Assembly: GCA_951217055.1 (NCBI GenBank)
Contig: OX578286.1
Coordinates: 14,223,050-14,287,049, forward strand
DNA from: Gerris lacustris
Taxonomy: Eukaryota > Arthropoda > Insecta > Hemiptera > Gerridae
Length of the DNA stretch: 64,000 nt
Direction of reading: 5' to 3'
Shown here: positions 11,801 through 21,714 of the stretch, one piece after another
Numbering within the stretch: the stretch's first letter is position 1
How the letters are laid out: the number at the start of each line of letters is the position of its first letter
Position numbers and translations under genes: made by a program
Notes under the pieces: model-generated
Database searches by the model: none
Told to the model about the DNA's origin: nothing
What the model saw: the letters and a program-made list of their open reading frames with translations, nothing else

Positions 11801-14800
11801 TGGGTCAACAAAACAACATATTGTTGTAGTATCTTGTCTTTGAATTACATTTACTAATTAAAAAGTATTATTAAAGTTTGTATTATTGATATATTAACAA
11901 TTTCTTCCTTTTTTTAAAGGTTTCTATTAACACCTTTTACAAACCCCTTTTTTGAATTGTAATATTTGACATGTTAATAATTACTTTTTTTTGTTAATAA
12001 TTATTATTATTATTTTTTTTTTTTTTTAAAGCAGGAATTATTTAATCTCTTCATTAATTTAAAATGATATACTTTTAAAAAATGAATTATCTACAAAAAA
12101 AAAATAATTTGTTTACTTTTTATTTGTTTTAATCAGTTCAGTGCTGCCATCTATATGTTGGGGAAAAATATCCCTGAGTTTTTGACTTAGTCGCGGACTA
12201 GTTAACCCGTAGGTTAAATAAACCCGGGCTAACTTTAGTCCAAGACTAAGCTAATCCTTGTGTTAAACCTTTTCTCTGAAATCCAATATTTAACCCTGGA
12301 GTTAGTAAGTCTTCGACTAATGCTAGTTGTGGACTCGTTAAACCCTGCTTTCTGAAACCGACTGTGTGTTTCTTAATCCAATGTTCCCTAAACCTATTAG
12401 TAGTAGTAGTAGTAATCTAGTACTTTCTACTAAAACGGGTAGAACGAACCACTTGTTCGAACCTTGCAATTAGGCCATCACTTGGGCCCTTTTTACGCCC
12501 CGCGGTAGAGAGTTCCAGCCACTTCACACATCATACATATGTACATTGTACCGCCGAAGCGAGTATGATGTGATCAATAGTGAGCCATATAAATCAGAGC
12601 GCCACGGCGAGGAATCGAACCCCGTCTTGTTCCACTCATAATTCAGTGATGGCCGAGCACACGTGGTTTAACCCTCACGGCCACGCTAGCTCTCCTTCCC
12701 TAAACCTAAAACATCAATGTATTAAATGATATAAATTTTTACAAATTATTATCGCTTTTTTATTTTATCTAGATCTTGGTCCATTCGAAACACAAAAGGT
12801 TTTGCCATCTATGGTAGTTTAGTTTTTAAAAAATCTCACCTACTGATCAATAAAAGTTACACTAAGCATAGGTCCTGCTTAGTTCAACTTGAATAGCGCA
12901 TATGTTATTTAACAGAAAGGCCCAAATTTGTCTTTATACTTTAATATATAATATTAATTATTGCAAAAGCTATTAATACATCCATAAAAAATAAATAAAT
13001 AACAGCGTATACACCTCAGTTTTATATCCCATACATTACTCAGATATAAAAAACATTGAACAGGGTAAACAATATTACCTATCTAAATAATAAATGAATT
13101 AAAGTACTTTTATAATTTAATATTTCATTAATTTGTATTCGTTTATTGATTTATTTTCAGCTATGCGGTGGAATCGACATGAAGATTTCTAAAAGAGATT
13201 TCGGGCTCATAATGAAAATGGTTTTGGATATGGAAGAAGAGGACAGTAGAAATATTTACAAAGCTATTTTGGACACCTCTAAAGAAAAATTGTCTTTAGG
13301 TATGTTGAATTTATTTAAATATTGAATTATCCTTTTTTATTTGTCGAGGAGATAGCATGCAAAAAAAGTCTGACTAACATCAAGCTAGAATTTTGTTTAC
13401 AAGTTAATCTTTTAGCGCCTTTTAAGAATATGTGGTCGGCTAAGTTCGTCTGCCAATAGGCATTTGAAAAAAAAAACTAATGGGGAGCAGCCGTGTTACA
13501 CCCATTATGGTGGACAATGTGATTTTCATGATCTTGAGTCCAAAATTGGTTAGTAGACCGAAAATCTAGTTGATGTTAGTTTGTCAAAAATGACAAACTA
13601 ACATCAAAATGTTGGCTGACTTTTTTGCACGCTATCTCCTGGACTGTATGGAAGTAATCCAAGCATTGAATTTTTTCAATCTTACGATGTATAAAATTAA
13701 TATATTTTTACATCACCAGCAGGGCTATGTATAGGTTTTTTGATACTATCCACTGTGGATACCTCTTTAACATTTTCAGTATATTAAATTATTTTATTGG
13801 TCAAATGTTTAGTGTATAGAATTACATATTTCTTTTTTTAAAATCTTACAAGACTTGCAGCGGAGAAGTTTGACCTTACAGTAGTTGTATCACTATCGCA
13901 TAAAACATTCTTATGAACAAAATTTACGGAAGGGTAGCAATAAACACAATTAGTAAAAATATATATATTAGGGTAACCTAACGAATAAAAAAAAGTATAC
14001 TATGTAACTATTGTCACTGTCCGTAGCGCCAATTAATTGGGTGTACTCACATAAGGAAATTTAATTCTAGTTAATATTAATAAAATAAAACAAAATCAAA
14101 CATATAAAATGATCAAGTCACTTTTATTAAAATAAAAAAAAATAACAAGCAGCATAAAATCTTTTTTTTATATCTTTTATCAGATAGAGCAATTAGGACT
14201 TACTTTCTTTTTTTATACAGTGTATTATAAATTAAATTCATTTTATTTCTTAAAGAAGGAGTTTTAACCAGTTCAGAAGAACTTCTGACTCTTCTATGAA
14301 ATTTACTCTATTAAAATGTTTATCAAAATTTACTTAAATTACATGAGTTCTGATTTCTTTTTATGAATCCTTTTTTCTATATTATATCTAGAGATCATAA
14401 CATAATTCCAAATCAAAATGATGGAAATTACTTAATCACAGGCACGAGGTACTTTAACCTCAAACTACCTTAGCGTCACTATAAGTTCTATTTTATGGAG
14501 TGCCTTAAATTTTTTATATGTATTTTTATACAAATATATATCTTTTCTACTTGCGATACTGGAGACTTTTACGTAGATGATGCAAAGTAGATTGATGCTA
14601 GTGAAGCTGAGTCTAGAAGACTTGTGTTTTACTAGATGGTCTCTAGCGTCTTAGTGCGGCGTTTCCAGAATCCGTCTTCCTGGCTAATTGAAGATCTCTC
14701 GTGCAACAGCTGTCCGCAACTTGGCGTTCCCAGAAATTAACTCGACGACTTGTGCCTGTAGAACAAATCCAGCTCTTCGTGTTCGTGTGAAGAAATATAC

Positions 14801-15976
14801 CTTGAGAAATTTCTCACGTACTTATAAGTGTCCTATAATCCAATATTACAATATAATTAGCTTTTGCTAAACTTTAACACATAAAATAGTTTTATATAAA
14901 TTTTTATAAAATTTTTTAAAACTTACGAAATTTTCGGGAGCACAAAATTTTCTCTTGGCGATGAAATTTTTAAAGAGGAAGTTACAATTTACTTGACATG
15001 GATTAACACATCCAGCACCAACGAAATTCTCAACTGAGAAAATATTAAATTAAAACTACATAAACTTTTTAAATTTGGACACATGTCCATGGCATTACCC
15101 TGCTTAAGGGGATACGTGCTCACGTCTACTCTCGACAAAGTTTCAGCAAAGTATGCCTTACATGCTTTTAAAAAGAAAGATGGCGTACTCCTTATCTCAT
15201 CAGTTCTAACTTTACACATTGAAAAAATAAAATTAATAATTATTTTTTTTACAAACAACTTCTCAAATTTTCTAATCAAATTTTAGGATTCATAAAATAA
15301 CAAATTATGAAATTTATCAGAATTTCATTCATTTAATTATACGCACAAATTACACCTTTTAATTAAATTAAATATAAATTAGTGACGTCATCATCTATTA
15401 CTAATTGTTGTGCAATACCTTGTTCCTAAATCCGTCAATTGGTAAAGCATTATTCATGTTACAAACTTTTAAATAAGACTTCAACTCCTTGTACATAATT
15501 ATTTAGTTATTCAAATTTTTTTTATAATTTTACTAATTTTCAAATTAAAATATAGATTTTATAATAAGCCCCTATTTTGATACACTGCAATATATATGTT
15601 GAGAAAACAAACATTCAAACATTAGTTACAACATACACAACACAGTTCCTCTTTGAAGCGCTCAAAAACCACTGAAAACCTCCCTACCAACCTCGTAACG
15701 CCGATACATAACAACAGTGATACTAACTTTAAATCTGTTAATATATAATTTAATTAATTGATTTTTAAAGATATTTATAAAGTGTTCAACAGTTTACATT
15801 TCAGCGTTTAACGAAGAAACTTATGTATTTATTTGTATTATTATTATTATTATTTTTATTTTTTTTTAGAAAAGTTTGAGAATTATGCAAGGAATCAAGG
15901 TGAATTCAGCTGCATTTACGGTGGTGCACTTAGGAGATTATCTTTAGGTCGTGAAAATGATGAGAAAAACAAATAG
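1132..15976 (+). CDS. LPCAT: Lysophosphatidylcholine acyltransferase (LPCAT1/2 type), 3' part, eight exons
   Basis: Exons are 1132-1244, 1734-1888, 2905-3042, 4896-5021, 6891-7053, 8483-8581, 13161-13299 and 15870-15976. All have AG/GT borders, and the phases fit so that one frame of about 346 residues runs to TAG at 15974-15976. Family knowledge: LPCAT enzymes are ER or Golgi membrane proteins that transfer acyl groups from acyl-CoA to lysophosphatidylcholine in phospholipid remodelling. Seen here: the acyltransferase block FPEGTCTNRS, the block VPIQPV followed by RYPNKLDTVTWTW, a FLPVY block, then an EF-hand loop NPDKSGRIDFRE split by an intron, and a degenerate second EF-hand region. The catalytic HxxxxD motif must lie in exons upstream of the window. 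Introns reach about 4.6 kb because of transposon insertions. No coding lesion is seen, so the gene is probably functional. Confidence 0.9.
1734..1888 (+). CDS. LPCAT: LPCAT exon 2, acyltransferase motifs
   Basis: The acceptor is CAATTAG and the donor GC|GTAAGT. It encodes the FPEGTCTNRS motif, which in PlsC-type acyltransferases helps bind the glycerol phosphate moiety, and the VPIQPV and TWTWDGPGA blocks typical of LPCAT1/2. It ends in phase 2. Confidence 0.92.
2320..2549. repeat. GC-rich palindromic MITE
   Basis: A 230-bp element starts GCTGCGGCCAC and ends GTGGCCGTAGC. Long imperfect inverted arms contain the shared stretch GCTACCTCGCTTGGAGCCTAG. CTAAG flanks both ends and may be a 5-bp target duplication. 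It lies in the intron between LPCAT exons 2 and 3 and is much richer in GC than its surroundings. Confidence 0.65.
2905..3042 (+). CDS. LPCAT: LPCAT exon 3
   Basis: The acceptor CTCTAG follows a long poly-T run and the donor is AAA|GTAAGA. It encodes LKLLWLTLVQPTSYCEIEF, LPVYYPSDEEK and a YANNVRKLMAK end, matching the end of the acyltransferase domain. It starts and ends in phase 2. Confidence 0.9.
4082..4700. mobile_element. hAT-type MITE with intact target duplication
   Basis: The ends are TAGCGTTGGGA and TCCCAACGCTA, flanked by the perfect 8-bp duplication GTAATAAC at 4074-4081 and 4701-4708. An 8-bp duplication and this terminal repeat are typical of hAT transposons. The inside repeats TCGAATG and CATTCGAATGAAA motifs and encodes no transposase. 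It lies in an LPCAT intron. Confidence 0.85.
4896..5021 (+). CDS. LPCAT: LPCAT exon 4
   Basis: The acceptor is TTCCAG and the donor AGG|GTAAGA. It encodes HLGVPTLDYTYDDCKL, the LGVxxTDYTxEDC block of LPCAT proteins, then a linker towards the EF-hand region. It starts and ends in phase 2. Confidence 0.88.
5201..5256. repeat. 28-bp-arm hairpin
   Basis: Two 28-bp arms are exact reverse complements except for one base. They meet at ACTAGT with no loop spacer. The hairpin lies about 100 bp upstream of a small reading frame at 5355 and may be the end of a mobile element. Confidence 0.7.
5355..5516 (+). pseudogene. Short Crypton-like N-terminal fragment (tentative)
   Basis: It encodes 53 residues from ATG to TAA, beginning MSELSDFDENLENNTPPE and containing SRERYELTYSKF. 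The last motif resembles the start of Crypton-derived tyrosine recombinases found in many insects, but nothing of the catalytic domain follows. It may be a truncated transposon inside the LPCAT intron. Recognition rests on one short motif, so the call is weak. Confidence 0.3.
5522..5674. repeat. Small inverted-repeat element
   Basis: It begins ACAATCGTAGAT and ends ATCTACTATTGT. The arms are imperfect and share GCATTTTGCA and its complement. At 153 bp, with no coding content, it looks like a MITE next to the Crypton-like fragment. Confidence 0.55.
5755..5915 (-). pseudogene. 3' end of a non-LTR reverse transcriptase ORF
   Basis: On the minus strand it reads WQDDLVGNLRRIDVQSW and then ends at a stop after NDWSVC. 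The pattern RWxDDL, then a Trp-rich end, is typical of the C-terminus of RTE/CR1-type retrotransposon polyproteins. Only about 50 residues are left. The rest of 5916-6890 is AT-rich intron with no further feature seen. Confidence 0.5.
6891..7053 (+). CDS. LPCAT: LPCAT exon 5, start of EF-hand
   Basis: The acceptor is TTACCAG and the donor CCT|GTGAGT. It encodes a linker and the entering helix DLFNLYNP of the first EF-hand. It ends in phase 0, so the intron splits the calcium loop after its second residue. Confidence 0.87.
7295..7605. repeat. MITE with CATG-rich internal tandem repeat
   Basis: The ends are TAAAAGCGGAGATACACATG and CATGTGTATCCCCGCCTTA, an imperfect inverted pair. Inside, a unit of about 110 bp with GCAAGTAGCTTGCATGCC and CCAGTAACTGGCATGC is repeated about twice. 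Each unit contains short palindromes. It lies in an LPCAT intron. Confidence 0.55.
7704..8100 (-). repeat. tRNA-derived SINE, degenerate copy
   Basis: It shares the segments TTCAGCCACTTGTCATAC and GTACAATGTACCAC, and a GGGATCAAACCCACGA stretch (reverse complement of a tRNA B-box), with the better copy at 12405-12695. The tRNA-like head is at the right end, so the element is in minus orientation. Internal duplication makes it longer than the other copies. Confidence 0.5.
8483..8581 (+). CDS. LPCAT: LPCAT exon 6, EF-hand loop and exit helix
   Basis: It has 33 codons between TTTCAG and GAG|GTACTT. It encodes DKSGRIDFREYLLSVLLVY. With the previous exon the loop reads N-P-D-K-S-G-R-I-D-F-R-E: Asp, Ser, Asp and Glu sit at ligand positions 3, 5, 9 and 12, with Asn at position 1, so calcium binding is plausible. 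Confidence 0.9.
9824..10749. mobile_element. Foldback MITE (GTCGAGGAG family), copy 1
   Basis: It starts GTCGAGGAGCTAACGAGC and ends GCACGCTATCTCCTAGAC. Inner arms such as TATGTGGTCGGCTAAGTTC appear again, inverted, near 10650. Its relative is at 13343-13644. It is enlarged by a piggyBac MITE at its centre. Confidence 0.7.
10172..10451. mobile_element. piggyBac MITE, 280 bp
   Basis: It is flanked by TTAA at 10168-10171 and 10452-10455. The ends are CCCATTCAATGCG and CGCATTCAATGGG, a perfect 13-bp inverted repeat starting CCC, as expected for piggyBac. Inside, GGATCCACTGTGGATCC-type palindromes occur twice, followed by a poly-T run. It has no transposase and is the innermost element of the nest. 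Confidence 0.88.
12405..12695 (-). repeat. tRNA-derived SINE, best copy
   Basis: Read on the minus strand it starts with a tRNA-like head containing GCTAGCGTGGCCGTGAGGGT (A-box region) and GGGGTTCGATTCC (B-box), then a body with CATCATACTCGCTTCGGCGG, and ends in a (CTA)n tail seen on the + strand as TAGTAGTAGTAG. Other copies are at 7704-8100, 31405-31880, 40110-40430 and 42590-42895. The remaining 12696-13160 is AT-rich intron without features. Confidence 0.75.
13161..13299 (+). CDS. LPCAT: LPCAT exon 7
   Basis: The acceptor is TTTTCAG and the donor TTTAG|GTATGT. It encodes LCGGIDMKISKRDFGLIMKM, then VLDMEEEDSRNIYKAILDTS. The position fits the second EF-hand pair, but the loop lacks most calcium ligands. 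It ends in phase 1. Confidence 0.83.
13343..13644. mobile_element. Foldback MITE (GTCGAGGAG family), copy 2
   Basis: It starts GTCGAGGAGATAGCATGC and ends GCACGCTATCTCCTGGAC. It contains TATGTGGTCGGCTAAGTTC and a central palindrome TTTGTCAAAAATGACAAA. At 302 bp it represents the element without the piggyBac insertion. It lies 43 bp after LPCAT exon 7. The intron from 13645 to 15869 is otherwise AT-rich with no gene that I can support. Confidence 0.7.
15870..15976 (+). CDS. LPCAT: LPCAT terminal exon
   Basis: It lies after a TTTTTTTAG acceptor. Two bases complete the codon begun by exon 7, then it encodes KFENYARNQGEFSCIYGGAL and a short basic end, KNK, before TAG. A classical dilysine ER-retrieval signal is not clearly formed. 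No clear AATAAA signal was picked out in the roughly 280 bp after the stop. Confidence 0.78.
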
Positions 15977-16294
15977 AATCAACTGTAAAACTAATTCAAG
16001 ACAAAAAAAACAACTTAAAAGATATAAGGTCTTATTTTATTTCTGATGTGAAAATATATAATTTAATTTTTTTTTGTCTTGTAAAAATGTGTGAAATATA
16101 AATCCACTTTTTTTTAAGGATTTTTTTAAAGCCAGTATTAATACAAATAGATGAAATTAAAATGTAAGATAGATTTGACTGATTTTATTCAATATGAATA
16201 ATAAGTGCAACATTATTCATTGAAATTATATCAGTAGTTTAGGGTTTTTGTGCTGCTTGCACAACCTTTTTTAAATAACAAAAAAACACTTTTA

Positions 16295-17815
16295 TCTCCA
16301 GTAGGGAGAAAAAGTTATGATTTTAGATTAGTTCAGAGGGTCTAAAGTAAGTCTTTTCTTCCCTGAACTCAAAAAGTAAGGAGAAAAAGTAAAAGTAGGG
16401 CGAAAAAGTAAAGTAGGGAGAAAATTAAGGATTGCCAACTTAATTATTTTATAAATAGTAGAGAATGAATGGCTAATGTAGTGAGGTTGTAGAAATCAGG
16501 TTGGGGACTCTGCTTTTTTGACCTTGTTTATCATTGTTTTTAAACCTGCATCTAAATATTTTTATTTATTAATTAACAGTGGTTGCATATTATCATTAAG
16601 CTTCACTTAGTCAATCATATATACATTAAAAGTAACAATAATAATAACAATAAAAAGAAAATACAAAGTTTACTATAGGCATAAAGTAAAGAGATACATT
16701 CAAAAACTATCCTCTAAAAATTCGGTAACAGAATTGTAAGCTTTAACTAAAAATAATTGTTTCAAATGTTTTTTAAATTTTTTAATTGGAAGGCTTTTAG
16801 TTTCTTTGTCTAATTTATTAAAGCACTTGATACCCAGTATCACTGGGGATCGTCAAGTTTTAGTAAGTCTATGTGGAGGTAAAGCAATTGCTTCACATCT
16901 AGTGCTATAATCATGGTCCTTACTATAGAGAGTATTATAGTTTTCCTTTACAAAGTTTAAAATAGATAAAATATAAGTAGAATAGAATGTTAGTATTCCA
17001 GAGTTGATGAAAAGCTCCTTGCAATGAGCATCAGGTTTAGATCTCGTTATAGCACGAATAGCTTTTTTTTGTAGCAGAAAAATTTTCTCAGAACATGGGG
17101 CACTTCCCCATTCTCTAATGCAATATACCATTCTGGAATGAAAATGCGCATAATAAGCCAGTTTAACAGTTTTTTCATCTAGTGTTTTTCTAAGCTTGCT
17201 AAGTAAGTACAGGATCGAAGAAAGTTTGCCACTTAAACTATAGACATGAGCCTTCCAGTTTAGAGTCTTGTCAATTGACACTCCTAATATTTTAATGTCT
17301 GATAATATATTAGTTGCCAAGTTTTATGTTTAAGAGAATGAGTGAGTATTTGGTTTTTTGATTTATTTAACGTCAGTTTATTTGAAGCGAACCATTTATT
17401 GGCCTCCTCAACGATATTATTAATTTTTTCTGTTGTTTCCATGGAAACATTTCCTCGGATTAAATATAATAACCTTCTATTTGAGTTAAACTGAAATTCT
17501 TATTTGTTTTTAATATTGAATCTCTTATATCTGCTATTAAAAGTGCTAACAATTATTGTTATTTATTAAAATGATAAATAAAACTGTGCAATGGATGAAA
17601 ATGTGTATTATCTCCCTACTGGAGATAAAATATTGTATGTACCTCGGAAGTAAAGTGCTACAATTATCTCTAAGAGCTAATTCGCGTTATTCCCTCGGCT
17701 ACTGCTCAGGAATTAAAAATCTAATTCTCTTTGCTTCGCTTCAAGAACCAACTTATTCGCTCAGGGAATAATGCCTTTCTTTACTCTCTAGGTGCATAAA
17801 TATCTATTAAATCTA
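16295..17815. repeat. Foldback element carrying a Jockey-like fragment
   Basis: The perfect 15-bp arms TCTCCAGTAGGGAGA (16295-16309) and TCTCCCTACTGGAGA (17611-17625) enclose it, and a shared tail with CCCTCGGCTAC and GCTCAGG motifs runs to about 17815. A related copy lies at about 27785-28710. The copy here is split by a minus-strand retroelement fragment. Limits of the insertion are not clear. Confidence 0.5.
16853..17320 (-). pseudogene. Jockey/CR1-like reverse transcriptase C-terminal fragment
   Basis: An open stretch of about 155 residues contains LGVSIDKTLNWKAHV and YCIREWGSAP followed by LLQKKAIRAI. This is the region after the reverse transcriptase palm in Jockey-type non-LTR elements, where LGxxxDxxLxWxxHI and LQxxxxRxI motifs are usual. 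The endonuclease and catalytic YxDD parts are absent, so it is a 5'-truncated copy. It continues in poorer form on both sides, to about 16500 and 17480. Confidence 0.75.
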
Positions 17816-18394
17816 ACAAAATTTCAAAATAGAATTTTTGCGAGTTTACAAAAAACGAACCCCCAAAAACACTGTTTTTAAAAATAAAGTCAATAAATAA
17901 ATAACATTTGAGGTTTACCGTTATATTTCTTTTTTTAAAAAAATTATTTATAGTTCGATATATACAGGGATGTATCTGAAGGAAGTGTCCAGGTATAATA
18001 TGTTATAAGAACTTTTATTCTGAGCAATTAAAGTTACATTAAGGCATGGGTTCACAAATGCTTTTCTCTGCTAAATAAAATAAAATAAGAAAGTGACTTC
18101 ATTTATTACCAAATCATACATACAATTATGTACAATACCTTAAGCTGATAAATTGGACTTAGCTGTGGAGAAAAGTAAAAATAAATATTATAAACTTTTT
18201 TTTGCGATAATAGACATAAATTAAAATATTTCAATTCATTTCTTTTTAGCTAAATATTATTTAATTCTGTATTAATTATTTAAGGACGTGGAATTTCTAG
18301 TGTTAATATGAAGAGATGGCATTTTTAGGCATTAATTATATTAAAGTGATTCAGGTTAATAAAAAATAATTCCTCCATTAGCAAAAATTTGTGT
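17816..18394. other. AT-rich spacer, no feature seen
   Basis: I see no coding, RNA or repeat signal beyond simple A and T runs. Confidence 0.5.
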
Positions 18395-18780
18395 TTCACA
18401 TTAGTGAATTTTCTCATTTGTGAATTTTCTCATTTGTAAATTTTCTCAGTAATGAATTTTCTCATTAGTGAATTTTCTCAGTAATGAATTTTCTCATTAG
18501 TGAATTTTCTCAGTAATGAATTTTCTCATTAGTGAATTTTCTCAGTAATGAATTTTCTCATTAGTGAATTTTCTCAGTAATGAATTTTCTCATTAGTGAA
18601 TTTTCTCAGTAATGAATTTTCTCATTAGTGAATTTTCTCAGTAATGAATTTTCTCATTAGTGAATTTTCTCAGTAATGAATTTTCTCATTAGTGAATTTT
18701 CTCAGTAATGAATTTTCTCATTAGTGAATTTTCTCAGTAATGAATTTTCTCATTAGTGAATTCTCTCATTAGCGAATTTG
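18395..18780. repeat. 32-bp minisatellite
   Basis: About ten tandem copies of a 32-bp unit made of two related 16-mers, ATTAGTGAATTTTCTC and AGTAATGAATTTTCTC. The first and last units are degenerate. The copies in the middle are identical or nearly so, which indicates recent expansion or homogenisation. 18781-19552 is AT-rich with no other feature. Confidence 0.9.
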
Positions 18781-19552
18781 AGAGTTTAAAAAAAAACAAT
18801 CCCCCTCTTGGCAGGAACAAAATAAAAAATGTAAAACAAAAAAGTTTCTCTGAAATATAAGAAAATCTACTTTTCTAACCAATATGGTGAATTATTCTTT
18901 TTTTGTTGCTTAAGCTTTATACGTTGTTAAAAAATTGGGTTAAAAATAAATTTAAAAAATTTTAACTCAAAGAAAGGGAAGTTAATAACTACTAATTAAT
19001 TATTAAAAGCATGGTAAAACACCCTATTTTTTTTATCGCCTTAAATCAATTTGTTAAAAAGTGCACATACGCTATACTACCTTTAAGTAGGGCAATACAG
19101 TTAATATAATTTTTTTCTTTTTATCATATTTTTATTAATATTATTTTTCTTTTATTTGTGTATTTTATTATCTTGTTACATATATTATTCTTAAAGAAGA
19201 ATGTCCGCATGTTCCTTTTCTATTTTTAATTATTAAATATGTTAATAGTAGTACAGTTATGATAAAAATGTTATTTTAAATTTAAGTAAATATTAGTCAT
19301 AATAATAATTATTATAACATTTGAATTAAACTTGTGACAGTAATAAATAATCTTATTTGTGTAGAAATATAAATATTATTTGTGTTGCTTCTTATCCAGA
19401 TATTAAGTATTTTTCCGGGAAAAACATTTAGTTTCAGATATATTAGGGATCAAAGAATACCGGAAATAAAGGAAAAAATGTTAACAATAAAAATGAAAAT
19501 TTATAATAGCAATAGCGATGCATTTCAGAGTCATCAACAGATTTATTCCTTT

Positions 19553-20782
19553 AGGCACTTCTTTAGATTGTTACTCCCCTTATAAAAAGAATCAGAGGGG
19601 AGTAACAATCTTAAGAAGGTGTACGGAATGTTCTTCTTTAGACTGTTACTCCCCTTATAAAAATAGTAGTGTGATATTCCTTTGTCTCAAAGTACATTGG
19701 ACTAAACATCACTTTGTCTTAATAGTTATTTAGTCAAAATCATTTATATTCTTTAACCTTGCACTTCTAACAATACGTCTCTGAGGCGTACATGCTGACT
19801 TTAGTTGATAGCTCTCGGTGCGCAAGCGTGCCAGCCATAAGTCCTTCTAGGTATGCTATCTTTGTTTAATTAACCTTCAGATTGACTCAAAGTCGGGTCT
19901 TTGCTGTGCTTTTATATAGTAGTAATTTACCACTTCTTTTAGTCTACTGTGCCTCAGGGACCCTATCGAGCCTAACCTTTTTTTTTTATTCCGGGGGGCT
20001 TTTACACCCAAAGACACAGGTCACTTAGGTGGGCCCTTTGAACAAACCCGGGTTAGGAACCGAAATCTTCACACTCGTGTGGAGATATGGTCGTTAACCA
20101 TGACTCCCCACCTGGTTTGTAATACAACCAGGAGTGTCATCATCATGGTTTCCAGGCCGAAACCTGGTGGCGCCACTCTTTCGAGGAGCTTCCCCATTTG
20201 TTTAAACAATGCTGGGTGGACATTGAGCAGGGGGCCTGGTCCGGGAATCGGAACCCAGAGCTGCGGTCACCTTCTGACCCGGCTCGATGCTGCTTAACTT
20301 GCGTTATTGCACGGCAAGCGCTCTAGCCTCCGAGCCTAACCTTATCGAGCTTGTTGTCATTAATTGGCTTTTTTATTGTTTCTAAAATTTGATTATTAAA
20401 TATTATATTGCCATATTTATAAAAATTTGTACTTTATTTTATATCTATTCATTAGATTATCATAATATAGTTTCAGATTTTAATGCAGCAGGTGCTAGTG
20501 AGGAAAAATGTAAAATGTATATTTTGACCTGCTCTTTTCAGGTTAAAGCGTCAGTTTGGTAATCATTTTCTCTCTTAAGAGCACCTTAACCATTTAATTG
20601 GACAAAGAAATGTTTCAAGTTCATGATTTTATCAGCATTTAAATCTTAAATGTGTATAAGTTGGTATAATTTTAATTTATGTCTGAGAGGCGTAGTGTTA
20701 GAAATAATGGACTATTAGACAGTGTTAGTAAGGCAGGGTTAAAAAAAAACAACAGGAGAGTAACAATCTAAAGAAGTACCTT
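19553..20782. mobile_element. Inverted-repeat DNA element with nested GC-rich repeat
   Basis: The left end has CACTTCTTTAGATTGTTACT, and the right end near 20750-20782 has its complement, GAGTAACAATCTAAAGAAGT. A third copy of the end motif lies at 19636-19661. A different, GC-rich repeat occupies about 19980-20335. No transposase reading frame is seen. Confidence 0.55.
19980..20335. repeat. GC-rich dispersed repeat, possibly a SINE
   Basis: Base composition differs sharply from the surroundings. It contains CCGGGTTAGGAACCGA and a GCACGGCAAGCGCTCTAGCC end that resembles the A-box end of a tRNA-derived SINE in minus orientation. Open frames inside look fortuitous. Confidence 0.4.
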
Positions 20783-20785
20783 ACT

Positions 20786-21714
20786 TTATAAATAATAAAA
20801 AATGTATAACATAAAAAAAAAAAAACTTAAAAGAAAAAGTGTTACTTTAAAATCTTAGAAAATAAAAAAACTTTTATAATGTAAAAAGTGAGACATAAAA
20901 AATTTATAACATAATTGGCAGACCCATTATATTCAGGCTGTTATGTCACGGAATAATAATAATATTATTATTATTTTAACATAAAATCTATACTACAAAA
21001 TAGTTTATTCTATTAAAGTATTTTAGCGTTATAATTGCTTTTAATTATATTCGTAACAAGCTTGAAATTTTTATCAGTATTATTTAAATTTATTTAGTAG
21101 TTTAAGATAATTTTAATATATTGATTTAACTGTAAAGCTTTTAAACCATTGAATAATTAATTATTTTAAATGCTTTATTTAATAGCTATTTAATTTAGAC
21201 AATTGTTAAAATTTGTCTATTATTATAATTATTTATTTAGTTGTAATTAATTTTAAAGTAGGCATAAAGGAACTGATTTTTATGAAATATATATATTTTT
21301 TTAATGTTTTTCTTCTTTTATAATTTTTTTTTTTTTTTATTAAAAATGTATTTATTTATATTTTTTAAACTTCACATTATACTCTTTCCATATCCTTTTT
21401 CCTTACATGATCATTTCATAGCAATGGATTTAATTTTTCTTTTTTTTAAAAAAAAGTCTGTCTTACCATCTGTACTGATGAGAAAAAAACTTACTCAAAA
21501 CAAATTTTGTATTCAAGGGAATATCAAATAATTAAAATAGAATTTGTGAGCAATCACAATACTTTGTCTTAATTTATATACTAAGTTTATGAGAAAGTAA
21601 CGACACAATTAAATATGGATCCAAAATTTAATATTCAGTTATACATTAAGATATCTAATACCTCAATAAAACAATATATCTAATAAAAAATTTTAATTAT
21701 TGACAATATAATAA
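20786..21714. other. AT-rich spacer, no feature seen
   Basis: Long A and T runs only. Homology to the region upstream of L7 begins near 21715. Confidence 0.5.

Larger units (their letters stand above)
8622..12362. mobile_element. Harbinger/PIF transposon with nested insertions
   Basis: The terminal repeats read GTCGGTTTCAGAAAG at the left and CTTTCTGAAACCGAC at the right, each followed inwards by a subterminal zone of repeated TTTAA and GGACTAA motifs. The interior carries a broken HARBI1-like transposase at 9353-9593 and 11370-11740. No clean 3-bp target duplication could be assigned. It sits about 40 bp after LPCAT exon 6 in the same direction as the gene, so it must be spliced out with the intron. 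Confidence 0.8.

Noticed and set aside
14989..15279. Minus-strand frame of 96 codons in an LPCAT intron
   Set aside because: No recognisable domain, AT-rich ends, and no splice or promoter context. An overlapping + strand frame is equally open.
18395..18780. CRISPR array
   Set aside because: The units are contiguous without unique spacers, and the genome is eukaryotic. It is a minisatellite.
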